A program made the translations under genes and the position numbers. The notes under the pieces were generated by a model. It saw only the letters and a list, made by a program, of their open reading frames with translations. It searched no databases and had not been told where the DNA came from. From Phyllobacterium myrsinacearum (GTDB taxonomy: Bacteria; Pseudomonadota; Alphaproteobacteria; Rhizobiales; Rhizobiaceae): DNA of 64,000 bases. Position 1 is the stretch's first letter. Each line of letters starts with the position of its first letter. The DNA is taken from positions 62,001 to 126,000 of the forward strand of contig NZ_PVBT01000010.1 in the NCBI RefSeq assembly GCF_002980555.1, read 5' to 3'. Below are positions 15,803 to 24,376 of this stretch, one piece after another.

Positions 15803-16690
15803 ATGAATCTTCCGCCCCTTGCCGCTATCCGTGTCTTCGAGGCTGCCGCCCGCCATGGCAATTTCACCAAGGCGGCGGAGGAACTCGGCATGACGCAGGC
15901 GGCCGTCAGCTACCAGATCAAACTGCTGGAAGAGCGGGTGGGATCGCCGCTGTTTTTGCGGCTGCCGCGCCAGGTTGTCCTGACGGAAATCGGGGCGCGG
16001 CTGGCCCCGGCAACGACGGAGGCATTTGAAATCCTGCGTGCGGCCTTTGCAACGACGCGCGAAAGTGCCGACGGTATCCTGACCATCGCCACGATTCCGA
16101 CCTTTGCCGCCACATGGCTGGTACCGCGGCTGGGTTCGTTCCAGATGGAGAACCCCGCGCTGGCTGTCCGGCTGAAATCCGGCCGCGAAATGACGGATTT
16201 CGTGCGTCAGGAGGCGGATGTCGGCATTCGCAGCGGTACAAAGGAATGGGCCGGTCTTGTTTGCCACAAGCTCTTCCAGGCCAATTTCACCCCGATGCTG
16301 TCACCCGCCCTTGCCGCCTCGATTGGCGGCGTGAAGACACCGGCCGACCTGCTCAAACTGCCCATTCTCGATCCCAGCGACCCATGGTGGAACATCTGGT
16401 TCAGCCTGGTTGGCATCGAAAAGCCGGCCCTGCGCGGCGACCTGCGCAACCGGCTGGGCGACCAGCATCTGGAAGGGCGGGCGGTGCTGGCCGGACAGGG
16501 CGTGGGCATATTGACACCCTTCTTCTTCCAGCCGGAGCTGCAACAAGGACAGCTTATCCAACCCTTCGATATTGTGGGATCGTCCGAGCACGCCTACTGG
16601 CTGGTTTATCCGGAGGCGCGGCGGAATGTTCCGAAAATCCGCGCGTTCCGCGACTGGATGCTGGGGCAGCTCGGCGAGGCAACGGCGTAG
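15803..16690 (+). CDS. LysR-family regulator (GcvA/VtlR-like)
   Basis: A 295-residue LysR-type regulator. The N-terminal winged helix is classic: LAAIRVFEAAARHGNFTKAAEELGMTQAAVSYQIKLLEERVG at residues 5-46 in outline, followed by the linker helix and a substrate-binding domain (LTIATIPTFAATWLVPRLG). The N-terminus resembles the GcvA subgroup, to which the Brucella virulence regulator VtlR also belongs. The ATG at 15803 gives the standard N-terminus; an upstream ATG at 15770 lies inside the palindrome. No strong ribosome binding site is seen. The divergent neighbour is a DUF1127 gene, a known target type of VtlR. Confidence 0.88.
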   Translation: MNLPPLAAIRVFEAAARHGNFTKAAEELGMTQAAVSYQIKLLEERVGSPLFLRLPRQVVLTEIGARLAPATTEAFEILRAAFATTRESADGILTIATIPTFAATWLVPRLGSFQMENPALAVRLKSGREMTDFVRQEADVGIRSGTKEWAGLVCHKLFQANFTPMLSPALAASIGGVKTPADLLKLPILDPSDPWWNIWFSLVGIEKPALRGDLRNRLGDQHLEGRAVLAGQGVGILTPFFFQPELQQGQLIQPFDIVGSSEHAYWLVYPEARRNVPKIRAFRDWMLGQLGEATA

Positions 16691-16742
16691 GTGTGACAAT
16701 AGTGTCGCGAAGCGAGCAATACCCAAACACCTTTTAGCAGAT

Positions 16743-17357
16743 TTAAAACGCCTGCTGAAAGAGCACAAATAATCCGATAACGACTAAACTAAAACCCGCT
16801 GCCCTGACCAATCCAAGACGAACACGCGACGTTAAGAACTTGCTCCCGTAAGCCGCCGCGAAGATATAAGCAAAGTCTGTCAATAGCCCCACAACCAAGA
16901 AACATACCCCTAGAACTGCAAATTGCACTTCAAATGATTTTTCAGACGATATGAACTGCGGCAACAATGTAATAAAAAAAAGAATGCCTTTTGGATTGAG
17001 GGCAGTGGTCAAGAAACCGGTTACAAATTGTTGCCATCCCCACCCTCCTGACATTGCGACGCTGTTGATCTCTCTGTTTGAGACGAACATCGTTACTCCC
17101 AGAAGGACCAAATACATACCGCCCCCGATCCTAATAATATCAAGCATGAGCGCGGAAGTAGACAACGCAGCGGTTGCGATCGCGAAAGCTGCTATTATCA
17201 ATGTCGTGTCGCCGATAAAAATTCCGGGCATAAGATAAATTGCCCTTCTGGGCCCATATGCGATGCTTGTCGTCACCAATAATGAAACGGTCGGCCCAGG
17301 ACTTGCGGTTTGTATTCCTGCTACCAGAAGAAAAGATAACCAAACGGAAAGTGTCAT
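16743..17357 (-). CDS. LysE/RhtB-family exporter
   Basis: A 204-residue inner-membrane exporter with about six helices. Family features: SPGPTVSLLVTTSIAYGPRRAI at residues 19-40 in outline, the GGMYLVLLGVTMF helix, and FVTGFLTTALNPKGILFFITLLPQF. LysE/RhtB proteins export amino acids or related small amines by proton exchange. The start ATG overlaps the stop of the methyltransferase-like gene (ATGA), so both are translated together and the exported substrate may be that enzyme's product. Codons are AT-rich compared with the flanks, marking recent acquisition. Confidence 0.88.
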   Translation of the reverse strand: MTLSVWLSFLLVAGIQTASPGPTVSLLVTTSIAYGPRRAIYLMPGIFIGDTTLIIAAFAIATAALSTSALMLDIIRIGGGMYLVLLGVTMFVSNREINSVAMSGGWGWQQFVTGFLTTALNPKGILFFITLLPQFISSEKSFEVQFAVLGVCFLVVGLLTDFAYIFAAAYGSKFLTSRVRLGLVRAAGFSLVVIGLFVLFQQAF

Positions 17358-18358
17358 CGAATTCCCCTGTCTTCGTCGAATTTTGCCAGCGACAAAGGGG
17401 TATCAACATAGACATATTCGTTGGGAATGGCCGGCTGCCCCAACAAAATTATTAACCTCTCGATATTCTTTATGTTATTTCCTGCAACTAATGTGTAAAA
17501 GTTACCGCTATTCCAAGTGATGCAACAATTCGTAAAACGTCTGGAGACTGCCGCAGCCATTTCACTAAGCGTACATTGATTCCGGCCCATTACAGTCAAG
17601 ACATCCCGCGCTTTATTTTCGATTTCACTACGTTTGAAGAATCTAGCTTTAAAGCCATAATCCTTTTGACGCTCACGCTTGATATATTCGTCAGCACAAT
17701 CATGATGAAATTTTTCTACAAAAAGGAACAGACCATCCGGCTTCAGATGCTGACTTACAAACTCAATCTGCCCCACGCGATTGGCCGAATACATCTGGAA
17801 GGTGGTATCTTCTAGAATAATATCGAACCCGGCCTCAAAACGAAGCAGATCACGATCCGCCCTCAATGTTTCTTTCGTCAAGCGATGAAATGACCCAAGG
17901 AAGAACTGCGCGTTGGGAGGCATTCCATACGCACAAAAACTGTCAAAATTTTCCCTATTTGGACTGCATGATAGCGTCTCAATTACGCCGTCTGCCAATT
18001 CTGAAATTACCCGCGCCATGGTCCCTTCAGCGGTACCCAAGGTATAGACTTTAAGCGAAGATATTTTTGGAGTTAGCTCAAGTCCATAGGAAAGGATTGC
18101 AGTCCCTAGACGGCATTCTTCCTCTAGTCGATAGGGAATGCTGCTGTGATAATGAAGATCAAATGGACCACATCTTTGAGAATGTAACTCTATAAATTTT
18201 CCTAAAAGGCTATTGCTTTCAAACAGTCTCCGATCAACTCTTGGTTTGTGAATTGGTTGGCCCGTTTTCCCTGCGGCGGTATTCGCAAAAAATCCTGCTA
18301 ATTGATTAAGTCGCGGAGCACGGTCACATTCTTCGATGAACGCTGCAAAGCTATCCAT
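17354..18358 (-). CDS. Methyltransferase-like enzyme coupled to the exporter
   Basis: A 334-residue soluble protein. Its middle reads like a class I SAM-dependent methyltransferase: VYTLGTAEGTMARVISEL (glycine-rich motif I region, near residue 104), an acidic/polar strand end, then FDIILEDTTFQMYSANR (motif IV) and LKPDGLFLFVEKFHHD (motif VI, near 230). The N-terminal 90 residues and C-terminal 90 residues match nothing I recognise. Motif I is degenerate, so catalysis is not certain. It is AT-rich and translationally coupled to a LysE-type exporter. A joint role in making and exporting a small methylated or modified metabolite is my inference. Confidence 0.6.
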   Translation of the reverse strand: MDSFAAFIEECDRAPRLNQLAGFFANTAAGKTGQPIHKPRVDRRLFESNSLLGKFIELHSQRCGPFDLHYHSSIPYRLEEECRLGTAILSYGLELTPKISSLKVYTLGTAEGTMARVISELADGVIETLSCSPNRENFDSFCAYGMPPNAQFFLGSFHRLTKETLRADRDLLRFEAGFDIILEDTTFQMYSANRVGQIEFVSQHLKPDGLFLFVEKFHHDCADEYIKRERQKDYGFKARFFKRSEIENKARDVLTVMGRNQCTLSEMAAAVSRRFTNCCITWNSGNFYTLVAGNNIKNIERLIILLGQPAIPNEYVYVDTPLSLAKFDEDRGIR

Positions 18359-18595
18359 TTTCTTACTCTGACCTTGTTATTTGGACAGCATTCCTCAGCG
18401 CGGTTTTTTGATACCCAATATGGCTTTGCCTGCTCCTAACCAGTGTAGTCCGAAAACTTGGCGCAGCTTATGAATGTTCAGAAAGCGTTGAGACAGCCTC
18501 GAAATGTCCTGCCCTAAAAAGTGATTAAAACTAAACGAAAAATTTATAAATTATTAATAGCAGCAATAATCAGCACACGATAAATCCAAGAAATC
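18359..18595. other. AT-rich non-coding gap at island edge
   Basis: No credible gene is seen. The right half (about 18,480-18,590) is strongly AT-rich with A/T runs and TA steps. It probably holds the promoter of the minus-strand methyltransferase/exporter pair. No tRNA, integrase or clear direct repeat marks an island boundary here. Confidence 0.5.
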
Positions 18596-18631
18596 TTGAT
18601 CGCAAGACCAAACTTGCGATCAACAATTTTT
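18596..18631. terminator. Perfect 11-bp hairpin terminator
   Basis: TTGATCGCAAG pairs exactly with CTTGCGATCAA around a six-base loop. On the plus strand CAATTTTTC follows; on the minus strand GATTTCTT follows. It lies 26 bases after the stop of the small minus-strand membrane gene, so it most likely ends that transcript and may act in both directions. Confidence 0.72.
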
Positions 18632-18656
18632 CTAGTCCAACCAGCGGAACGAATGG

Positions 18657-18818
18657 CTAGAAGACTGCGAGATAGCGCAGCAGCGAGATAATGCCGATCA
18701 CCACGACGATCACCTGGACGATCTGCTTGGCGCGGCCGTCAAGCGGCAGCATCTGGACGAGATAAAGCACAAGAAAGATCACCAGAACGGTGATCAAAAG
18801 GCTGATAAGAAGGGACAT
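18657..18818 (-). CDS. Thivi_2564-like tiny membrane protein
   Basis: A 53-residue protein with two hydrophobic helices separated by a short polar turn: MSLLISLLITVLVIFLVLYL, then PLDGRAKQIVQ, then VIVVVIGIISLLRYLAVF. This layout matches the Thivi_2564 family of small membrane proteins with a conserved LP-D-R-KQI turn. Function is unknown. The ATG at 18818 is chosen because it opens directly into the first helix; longer frames add a hydrophilic leader. A strong hairpin follows the gene. Confidence 0.75.
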   Translation of the reverse strand: MSLLISLLITVLVIFLVLYLVQMLPLDGRAKQIVQVIVVVIGIISLLRYLAVF

Positions 18819-19034
18819 TGCAAGTTTCCTGTTTTCGGGATCGGAACAATCGTAGCGTGGCAAAACTCTTTGCTGGCTCTTTTTGTTCCATGAAAACGCC
18901 GCACCGCGCACGACCAGTATCCAGGCGCACCGCCAGCCGAGAATGCTGCGTACAATTTCGAACCACCGTGCATTGCATTGCCCGTTCAGTTGCTGATAGC
19001 TTCGCCATCATCCCCGTTTCCCAGGATTCTCCCC

Positions 19035-19448
19035 ATGCGCTCGCTGTTTCATCTTGCCTACCATGTCCATGATCTCGACAAGGCGCGCGGCTTCTACGGC
19101 GACATCCTTGGCTGTGCGGAGGGGCGAAGCACCGACAGCTGGGTGGATTTCGATTTCTTCGGCCACCAGATCTCCCTGCATCTCGGCAAGCCGTTCGAAA
19201 CGGCCAACACCGGCAAGGTCGGCGATCACATGGTGCCCATGCCGCATCTTGGCGTCATTCTGCCCCTCGAAGACTGGAATATTCTTGCGGAGCGGCTCCA
19301 AGGGGCAAAGGTCGACTTCGTCATGCCCCCGGTGGTGCGGTTCAAGGGTGAACCGGGCGAACAATGGACCATGTTCTTCCGCGATCCCTCGGGCAACCCG
19401 ATTGAAGTGAAGGGCTTTGCCGATTTCGCCAGCGTCTACGCAAAATAG
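19035..19448 (+). CDS. VOC-family (glyoxalase/dioxygenase) protein
   Basis: A 137-residue protein of the vicinal oxygen chelate superfamily. It shows the two beta-alpha-beta-beta-beta modules: FHLAYHVHDLDKARGFYGDIL with the metal-ligand His near residue 7-9, and the second module ending MFFRDPSGNPIEVKGF with the conserved DPSGN-x-IE and metal Glu. Such proteins are glyoxalases, extradiol dioxygenases or fosfomycin-resistance-type enzymes; the length fits a single-domain subunit of a dimer. Substrate is unknown. An EamA transporter starts eight bases downstream on the same strand. Confidence 0.88.
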   Translation: MRSLFHLAYHVHDLDKARGFYGDILGCAEGRSTDSWVDFDFFGHQISLHLGKPFETANTGKVGDHMVPMPHLGVILPLEDWNILAERLQGAKVDFVMPPVVRFKGEPGEQWTMFFRDPSGNPIEVKGFADFASVYAK

Positions 19449-19456
19449 CGGGCATT

Positions 19457-20338
19457 ATGGAATTCAAGCCATCAAACCTGAAGGCGGCGTTCTGGATGTC
19501 CGGGTCGCTGGCCGCCATTCTCATGATGGCGATCTCCGGCCGGGAGGCCTCGAAGGAACTCAACGTTTTTCAGATCATGGAAATGCGTTCCCTGATCGGG
19601 CTGGCCATGCTCTATCCGCTGATCCGGTCGTCCGGCGGCGTGCGCGCCATGAGGACCGGCCGCATCTGGCAGCATATCGGACGCAATACCGCCCATTATG
19701 CCGGCCAGTTCGCCTGGCTGCAGGCGCTGTCCATGATCCCGCTGGCGCAGGTGATCGCCATTGAATTCACCACACCGGCCTGGACGGCGGTCATGGCCGT
19801 CGCCTTTCTCGGCGAGCGGTTCAATCTCTGGCGCACGCTGACGATTCTCCTCGGCATCGTCGGCGTCGTCATCATCGTGCGCCCCGGCGTCGGGTCGATC
19901 GAAATGGGACAGCTGATCGTGCTCGGCGCGGCCTTCACGTTCGGTATTTCCTTCACCATGGTCAAATCCCTGACCCGCACGGAAAGCGTGGTGAAAATCA
20001 TCTTCTGGATGCTGGTGATCCAGTCAGCCATCGGATTGCTGCCGGCGCTGCATGTCTGGCAGTGGCCGACCCTGCAGGCCTGGCCCTGGGTGGTGATTAT
20101 CGCCTTCACCGGCACGTTCTCGCATTTCTGCATGGCGAAGGCCCTGCTCTATGCCGATGCCACCGTGGTGATCCCGATGGACTTTTTGCGCGTCCCGCTC
20201 ATGGCCGTGCTGGGCTGGCTCATCTATGCGGAACGGATCGATATCTACACGGCGCTCGGCGCAGCCCTCATCCTGTCAGGCAACCTGCTGAATCTGAAAA
20301 ACAAGAGCGTGCCGGCAAAGGCCGTACAAGCGGATTGA
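19457..20338 (+). CDS. EamA-family (DMT) transporter
   Basis: A 293-residue protein with ten hydrophobic helices arranged as two five-helix EamA repeats (first about residues 10-135, second about 150-285). The repeat ends carry the typical EFTTPAWTAVMAVAFLGERF and PMDFLRVPLMAVLGWLIYAERID patterns. Drug/metabolite transporters of this type export amino acids, purines or other metabolites. It starts eight bases after the VOC gene, so they are probably co-transcribed. No strong ribosome binding site is seen before the ATG, consistent with coupling to the upstream gene. Confidence 0.9.
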   Translation: MEFKPSNLKAAFWMSGSLAAILMMAISGREASKELNVFQIMEMRSLIGLAMLYPLIRSSGGVRAMRTGRIWQHIGRNTAHYAGQFAWLQALSMIPLAQVIAIEFTTPAWTAVMAVAFLGERFNLWRTLTILLGIVGVVIIVRPGVGSIEMGQLIVLGAAFTFGISFTMVKSLTRTESVVKIIFWMLVIQSAIGLLPALHVWQWPTLQAWPWVVIIAFTGTFSHFCMAKALLYADATVVIPMDFLRVPLMAVLGWLIYAERIDIYTALGAALILSGNLLNLKNKSVPAKAVQAD

Positions 20339-20374
20339 AACGTTTCATCCGCTTAAAGCCGCTGCAAGCCACGC

Positions 20375-21013
20375 TCAGGCCACGCCGAAAAGCGTCGGGG
20401 CATCGCCCACCTGCCATTTCGGATATTTCAGCATCACCGCGTCGAAGCGGCCGGATGACACGAATTCACCCAGCCACCGCTTCACATGCGGCCGGGCCAG
20501 CCCGCTCCACCAGTCCGCATCCACGCTGGCAAACTGCCGGACAAACGGCAGGATCGCCATGTCGGCAAGCGACGGCGTCGCGCGGAAGAGACAGCGCGAC
20601 CAGGCCAGCCGTTCCTCGTATTCATCAAGAATTGCCACGGCTTTTTCGCGTTCCGCCAGCGGATCGGTTTTATCAAAGCGCGTGGGATATTTGTAGCGGT
20701 CAAGGCTGCGCTTGAACGGTCCGTCATTGCGCGCAATCCAGCCGCCATCATCCACCTCGAGCCAGTGTTCCGGATCGTGCCGGGTCAAGGCCCAGCGCAT
20801 GATGTCGAGGCTTTCATCGATCACCGTGCCATCGGGGAGAAGCAGCATCGGCACCGTTCCGGACGGCGAGACGCCAAGAAATTCCGGTGCCTTGTCTCTC
20901 AAAACGATTTCCCTGAGTTCACAGAGCTGGTGCGCGGCCTGAATAGCAAGGCGCGCCCGCATGGCATAGGGACAGCGGCGAAAGGTATAAAGAACTGGCA
21001 AAGCATGTGTCAT
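20375..21013 (-). CDS. Glutathione S-transferase family protein
   Basis: A 212-residue GST-fold protein. The N-terminal thioredoxin-like domain has YTFRRCPYAMRARLAI, where the CPYA cysteine is at the position of the catalytic Cys of beta/omega-class GSTs and glutaredoxins, followed by cis-Pro GTVPML and the glutathione-contact DESLDIMRW. The C-terminal helical domain has the N-capping-like PSLADMAILPFVRQF. It probably acts as a glutathione-dependent reductase or dehalogenase. GAGG lies six bases before the ATG at 21013. It converges with the EamA gene. Confidence 0.9.
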   Translation of the reverse strand: MTHALPVLYTFRRCPYAMRARLAIQAAHQLCELREIVLRDKAPEFLGVSPSGTVPMLLLPDGTVIDESLDIMRWALTRHDPEHWLEVDDGGWIARNDGPFKRSLDRYKYPTRFDKTDPLAEREKAVAILDEYEERLAWSRCLFRATPSLADMAILPFVRQFASVDADWWSGLARPHVKRWLGEFVSSGRFDAVMLKYPKWQVGDAPTLFGVA

Positions 21014-21236
21014 GGAAGGCCTCGGTTGACACAAGTTTTCATGAAACCGGCGCCGATAACAAGCTTCGCGCGTGAATTGCCTCGATCCATGAATTCAATT
21101 CATGATTATCCCGCTATATCACACGATTATCAATGGAATGCGCTTCGACCATATTCAGCGCAACCGGATTGCCATCCGTCATCATTCCATTCACGGGCCG
21201 GATCGACATCCCGCCTGCCATTTAAAGGACAAGACA

Positions 21237-22421
21237 ATGCCTCTCGCACTTCTGGCGTTGACAATCAGCGCCTATGCCATCGGCACGACAGAATTCGTGA
21301 TCGTCGGCCTTCTACCCACCGTTGCCGGCGATCTCGGCATCACCCTGCCGCTCGCCGGTCTCATCGTCAGCGTCTATGCGCTGGGCGTCACCTTCGGCGC
21401 ACCGGTTCTGACCGCGCTCACCGGCAAGATCGAGCGCAAGCCGCTCCTGCTCGGGCTGATGGCGCTTTTCATCGTCGGCAATACCGCTGCCGCACTTTCG
21501 CCGACCTATGAACTCCTGCTCGTCGCCCGCGTGCTGAGCGCCTTCGCACATGGCGTGTTCTTCTCGGTTGGTGCCACCATTGCCGCCGATCTGGTCGCGC
21601 CCAACAAGCGCGCATCGGCCATCGCCATGATGTTCCTCGGCTTGACCGTCGCCATCGTCACCGGCGTTCCGCTTGGTACCTTCATCGGCCAGCAGCTGGG
21701 CTGGCGCGCAACATTCTGGGCGGTTGCCGCACTTGGCGTCATCGCGTTCGCCGCCATTGCCGTGCTTCTGCCCGCAACCATCGCCAAGGCCGCTCCCGCG
21801 CGCCTGATCGATCAGGTTCGCGTGCTGGGCAGCGGCCGCCTGCTGCTCGCCTTCGCCATGACCGCACTCGGCTATGGCGGGACCTTTGTGATGTTCACAT
21901 TCCTTGCCCCGGTGCTGCAGGAAATCACCGGCTATGCAGGCTCGACGGTCAGTCTCATCCTCGTGCTGTATGGCCTGTCGATTGCCGTGGGCAATATGGT
22001 TGGCGGACGCGTTGCCGATGGCAACCCGGTTGGCGCGCTGGTTGTGATGTTTGCCCTGCAGGCTCTTGTGCTGGCCATCTTCACCTTCACGGCTGTCTCG
22101 CCGGTCTGGTCGCTGGTCACGCTGGCCGTGCTTGGTGCACTCTCCTTCTCGAATGTCCCCGGCCTGCAGCTTTACGTGGTGCAGCTGGCCAAGATCCATA
22201 CGCCGGAAACCGTCGACGTTGCCTCGGCGCTCAACATCGCCGCGTTCAACCTTGGCATTGCCGGTGGTGCCTTCCTTGGCGGCATCATCGTGGCCTCCCC
22301 CCTCGGTCTTGGCGCAACACCGTGGGTCGGCGCCATTCTCGTGATCGGTGCCCTTGGCCTGACACTCTGGAGCCAGGCGCTTGACCGCCGTGCAGCAACG
22401 CAGGTTCTGGCGACTTGCTAG
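21237..22421 (+). CDS. MFS efflux transporter (YdhP/AraJ type)
   Basis: A 394-residue 12-helix major facilitator protein. Its start, LALTISAYAIGTTEFVIVGLLPTVAGDLG in outline, is typical of the arabinose-efflux/NepI/YdhP branch of DHA1, and the helix 2-3 loop TALTGKIERKPLLLGLM and the helix 4-5 region AFAHGVFFSVGATIAADLV fit. Substrate is unknown; these pumps export drugs, nucleosides or sugars. AAAGGA sits well before the ATG at 21237. It is a paralogue of the pump at 13113-14288 but lacks an adjacent regulator gene. Confidence 0.9.
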   Translation: MPLALLALTISAYAIGTTEFVIVGLLPTVAGDLGITLPLAGLIVSVYALGVTFGAPVLTALTGKIERKPLLLGLMALFIVGNTAAALSPTYELLLVARVLSAFAHGVFFSVGATIAADLVAPNKRASAIAMMFLGLTVAIVTGVPLGTFIGQQLGWRATFWAVAALGVIAFAAIAVLLPATIAKAAPARLIDQVRVLGSGRLLLAFAMTALGYGGTFVMFTFLAPVLQEITGYAGSTVSLILVLYGLSIAVGNMVGGRVADGNPVGALVVMFALQALVLAIFTFTAVSPVWSLVTLAVLGALSFSNVPGLQLYVVQLAKIHTPETVDVASALNIAAFNLGIAGGAFLGGIIVASPLGLGATPWVGAILVIGALGLTLWSQALDRRAATQVLATC

Positions 22422-22492
22422 AGCGGTTTGCGGCGGGGTGACAGACCCTGCGATTTTGATAAAGTCCGCATGAGATTCGCAGGGAATTGATC

Positions 22493-23791
22493 ATGCTGGC
22501 CGAAGTGATGCTGCCCCTGAAGCTGACATTCCGGCTGTGGCTGAAATACTGGCCACAGCTTTTTGCCGTCGTGCTGCTCGGGGTCATCGCCTCGCACATG
22601 CTCATGCAGTTGGCCGTCGATGCCGCCTACATCAATCACTACGCCGGTCTGGCAGTCCTGACGCTGGTGGCCCTTGCCCAACTCGTGACAACCGTTTCCA
22701 TGATCCAGATCGTCCGGCCCGGCCTGCCGGCATTGAACGCGGCGCAGGAGAAAATCCAGACAGGAAACGATAGCGGCGATGCGCGCGGGGGATTTTCCGG
22801 ATTGGCGGCCATGGTGTCGGTCGCGCTCATCCCGTTCTTTGCCTATTACGCCGCCTGGGGCTTTCTCGGCAATACGGTGCGGCAGTATTCGCGCACGGCT
22901 TTGGCGCAGATGCCCTTCGGCGAGAGTGGCGGCAATGTGCTTGACGTGCTGGATTCGAGATGGCTGCTCCTGTCCGTTGCGATCTCCTGGATCATCCGCA
23001 AGCTGGCAAAAGCCATGAAGGAAAAGACCGGCCGTTCCATCTGGCAGATCATCATGGTGGTGTGCGAGACAAACTGGGTTTTCATCGGCCTCTTCATCAT
23101 CAGCCGCTGGAAGGATAGCTGGATGAAGGCCCTGAGCGAGGGCAATCTCTGGACCTATATCAAATCCCTGCTTGCCGGTCTGCCGGAGCTGGTCGCATCG
23201 GCCCATTCAGCAGCGCTCATACCCGTCGAACAGGTTCCCGAGACGTTCGGCACCGTCGCAATCGGCCTGTTCTTTTATGCGCTTATCCCGGTGATCTGGC
23301 TTGTGATGGTGGCCCTGGTCTATGGTTATAATGTGCGCGACGAAAAGGAACTTTTGCATCTGCACCGCCGCTTCGAACAGTTCGGCACGCGCTACGCATC
23401 GATCCCGAAATTCCTGCGCGACTTCATCGAACATTTCATCGGCGGCTATCGCTCGCGCTATCTGCCCATTGCCAATGGCGTCAAGCTGACCCTCAACTCC
23501 GGGCTGCTGCTCATCCTCACGCTGATCCTCGGATATCGTTTCATCGAATGGGCGGCCGCATGGATGTGGCTGGGGACCGCCCGGCTCATCGGTCCGCATT
23601 CGCTGGATATCTGGCAGGCTCTTTCCAACGGCGTCAGCTTCCTGTTTGGCAGTCCCCTGCAGGACTCCTCGACCGGAATACTGGTCGAACCGCTGCGCAT
23701 CTGCTTTCTGGCGGCGATTCTGGAAACGGCGTTCTCGATGCGGCGCAATCCGCAGAGCGTAGAGGCGCAACCGGCCGCAGCCAGCAGCTAA
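22493..23791 (+). CDS. Multi-pass membrane protein, unknown
   Basis: A 432-residue integral membrane protein with about eight hydrophobic segments (for example LFAVVLLGVIASHMLMQLAV, LAAMVSVALIPFFAYYAAW, VAIGLFFYALIPVIWLVMVAL, LTLNSGLLLILTLILGY). A long amphipathic region around KLAKAMKEKTGRSIWQIIMVV lies in the middle. No known family motif is evident. ATG 22493 with AGGGA upstream is preferred over a TTG two codons earlier. It converges with a three-gene minus-strand operon of single-pass proteins whose last stop is five bases away, so a joint membrane complex is possible but unproven. Confidence 0.7.
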   Translation: MLAEVMLPLKLTFRLWLKYWPQLFAVVLLGVIASHMLMQLAVDAAYINHYAGLAVLTLVALAQLVTTVSMIQIVRPGLPALNAAQEKIQTGNDSGDARGGFSGLAAMVSVALIPFFAYYAAWGFLGNTVRQYSRTALAQMPFGESGGNVLDVLDSRWLLLSVAISWIIRKLAKAMKEKTGRSIWQIIMVVCETNWVFIGLFIISRWKDSWMKALSEGNLWTYIKSLLAGLPELVASAHSAALIPVEQVPETFGTVAIGLFFYALIPVIWLVMVALVYGYNVRDEKELLHLHRRFEQFGTRYASIPKFLRDFIEHFIGGYRSRYLPIANGVKLTLNSGLLLILTLILGYRFIEWAAAWMWLGTARLIGPHSLDIWQALSNGVSFLFGSPLQDSSTGILVEPLRICFLAAILETAFSMRRNPQSVEAQPAAASS

Positions 23792-23796
23792 TCCTG

Positions 23797-24372
23797 CTAT
23801 TCCGGACGGGCAAAACGCAAGTAATAGGGACGCTCGCTGCGCATGCCGATGGTCGGCCTCAACTCCCCAACGACATTGGCGGGGACAAGATAGGTCTCCT
23901 CGACCACCCGCCGCGTGCCCTGGCTGACCCCGGCAAAGATGGTGGAGGTGCAGGTTTCTATCCCCTCGGCAGGACGCGGCAGGCCCGGCACCGCTGCTGG
24001 CGACCAGGAGCGCCCGGATGCGTCCACAAGCCTGACCGAACACATCAGCCAGAGGTTTTTCAGGTCGGGATCACCGATTTCAACGATGAAACGCGCAATG
24101 ACCGGAACAGCGTTTTGCGGCAGCGATCCGGGTTTTATGCCTTCGCTGACGGTGCGCAGTTCGATGAATTGCCAGTCGCTGCCGCCGTAGCGGGCACTCT
24201 GGCCGGCAGCGACGTCAACCGGCAGGAAATTGCCGCTTTTTCCCATTTCCCTGACATCGCTGTACGACATGACGAACAGCGCCAGAGGAACGAGCAGCAC
24301 CAGTGCCCACAGGCTGCGCCGGCGCCAGCGGCGTTGCGAAAGATCCGGCGTCTGGTCAAGCGTGAGGGTCAT
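23797..24372 (-). CDS. Single-pass periplasmic protein, operon gene 3
   Basis: A 191-residue protein with a basic N-terminus (SQRRWRRRSLWA), one transmembrane helix (about residues 22-40, LWALVLLVPLALFVMSY) and a periplasmic domain of about 150 residues rich in beta-strand patterns with two cysteines (LMCSVRLVD, ETCTSTIFAG). The YLVPANVVGELRPTIGM end looks like an immunoglobulin-type strand pair. No family recognised. It starts four bases after the stop of the preceding gene, so it is translationally coupled to it. Confidence 0.65.
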   Translation of the reverse strand: MTLTLDQTPDLSQRRWRRRSLWALVLLVPLALFVMSYSDVREMGKSGNFLPVDVAAGQSARYGGSDWQFIELRTVSEGIKPGSLPQNAVPVIARFIVEIGDPDLKNLWLMCSVRLVDASGRSWSPAAVPGLPRPAEGIETCTSTIFAGVSQGTRRVVEETYLVPANVVGELRPTIGMRSERPYYLRFARPE

Positions 24373-24376
24373 GCAA

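Noticed and set aside
16691-18656. Possible genomic island boundary with integrase or tRNA
   Set aside because: The region is AT-rich but I find no integrase, transposase, tRNA or direct repeats at either edge; it is reported only as an AT-rich gene pair.
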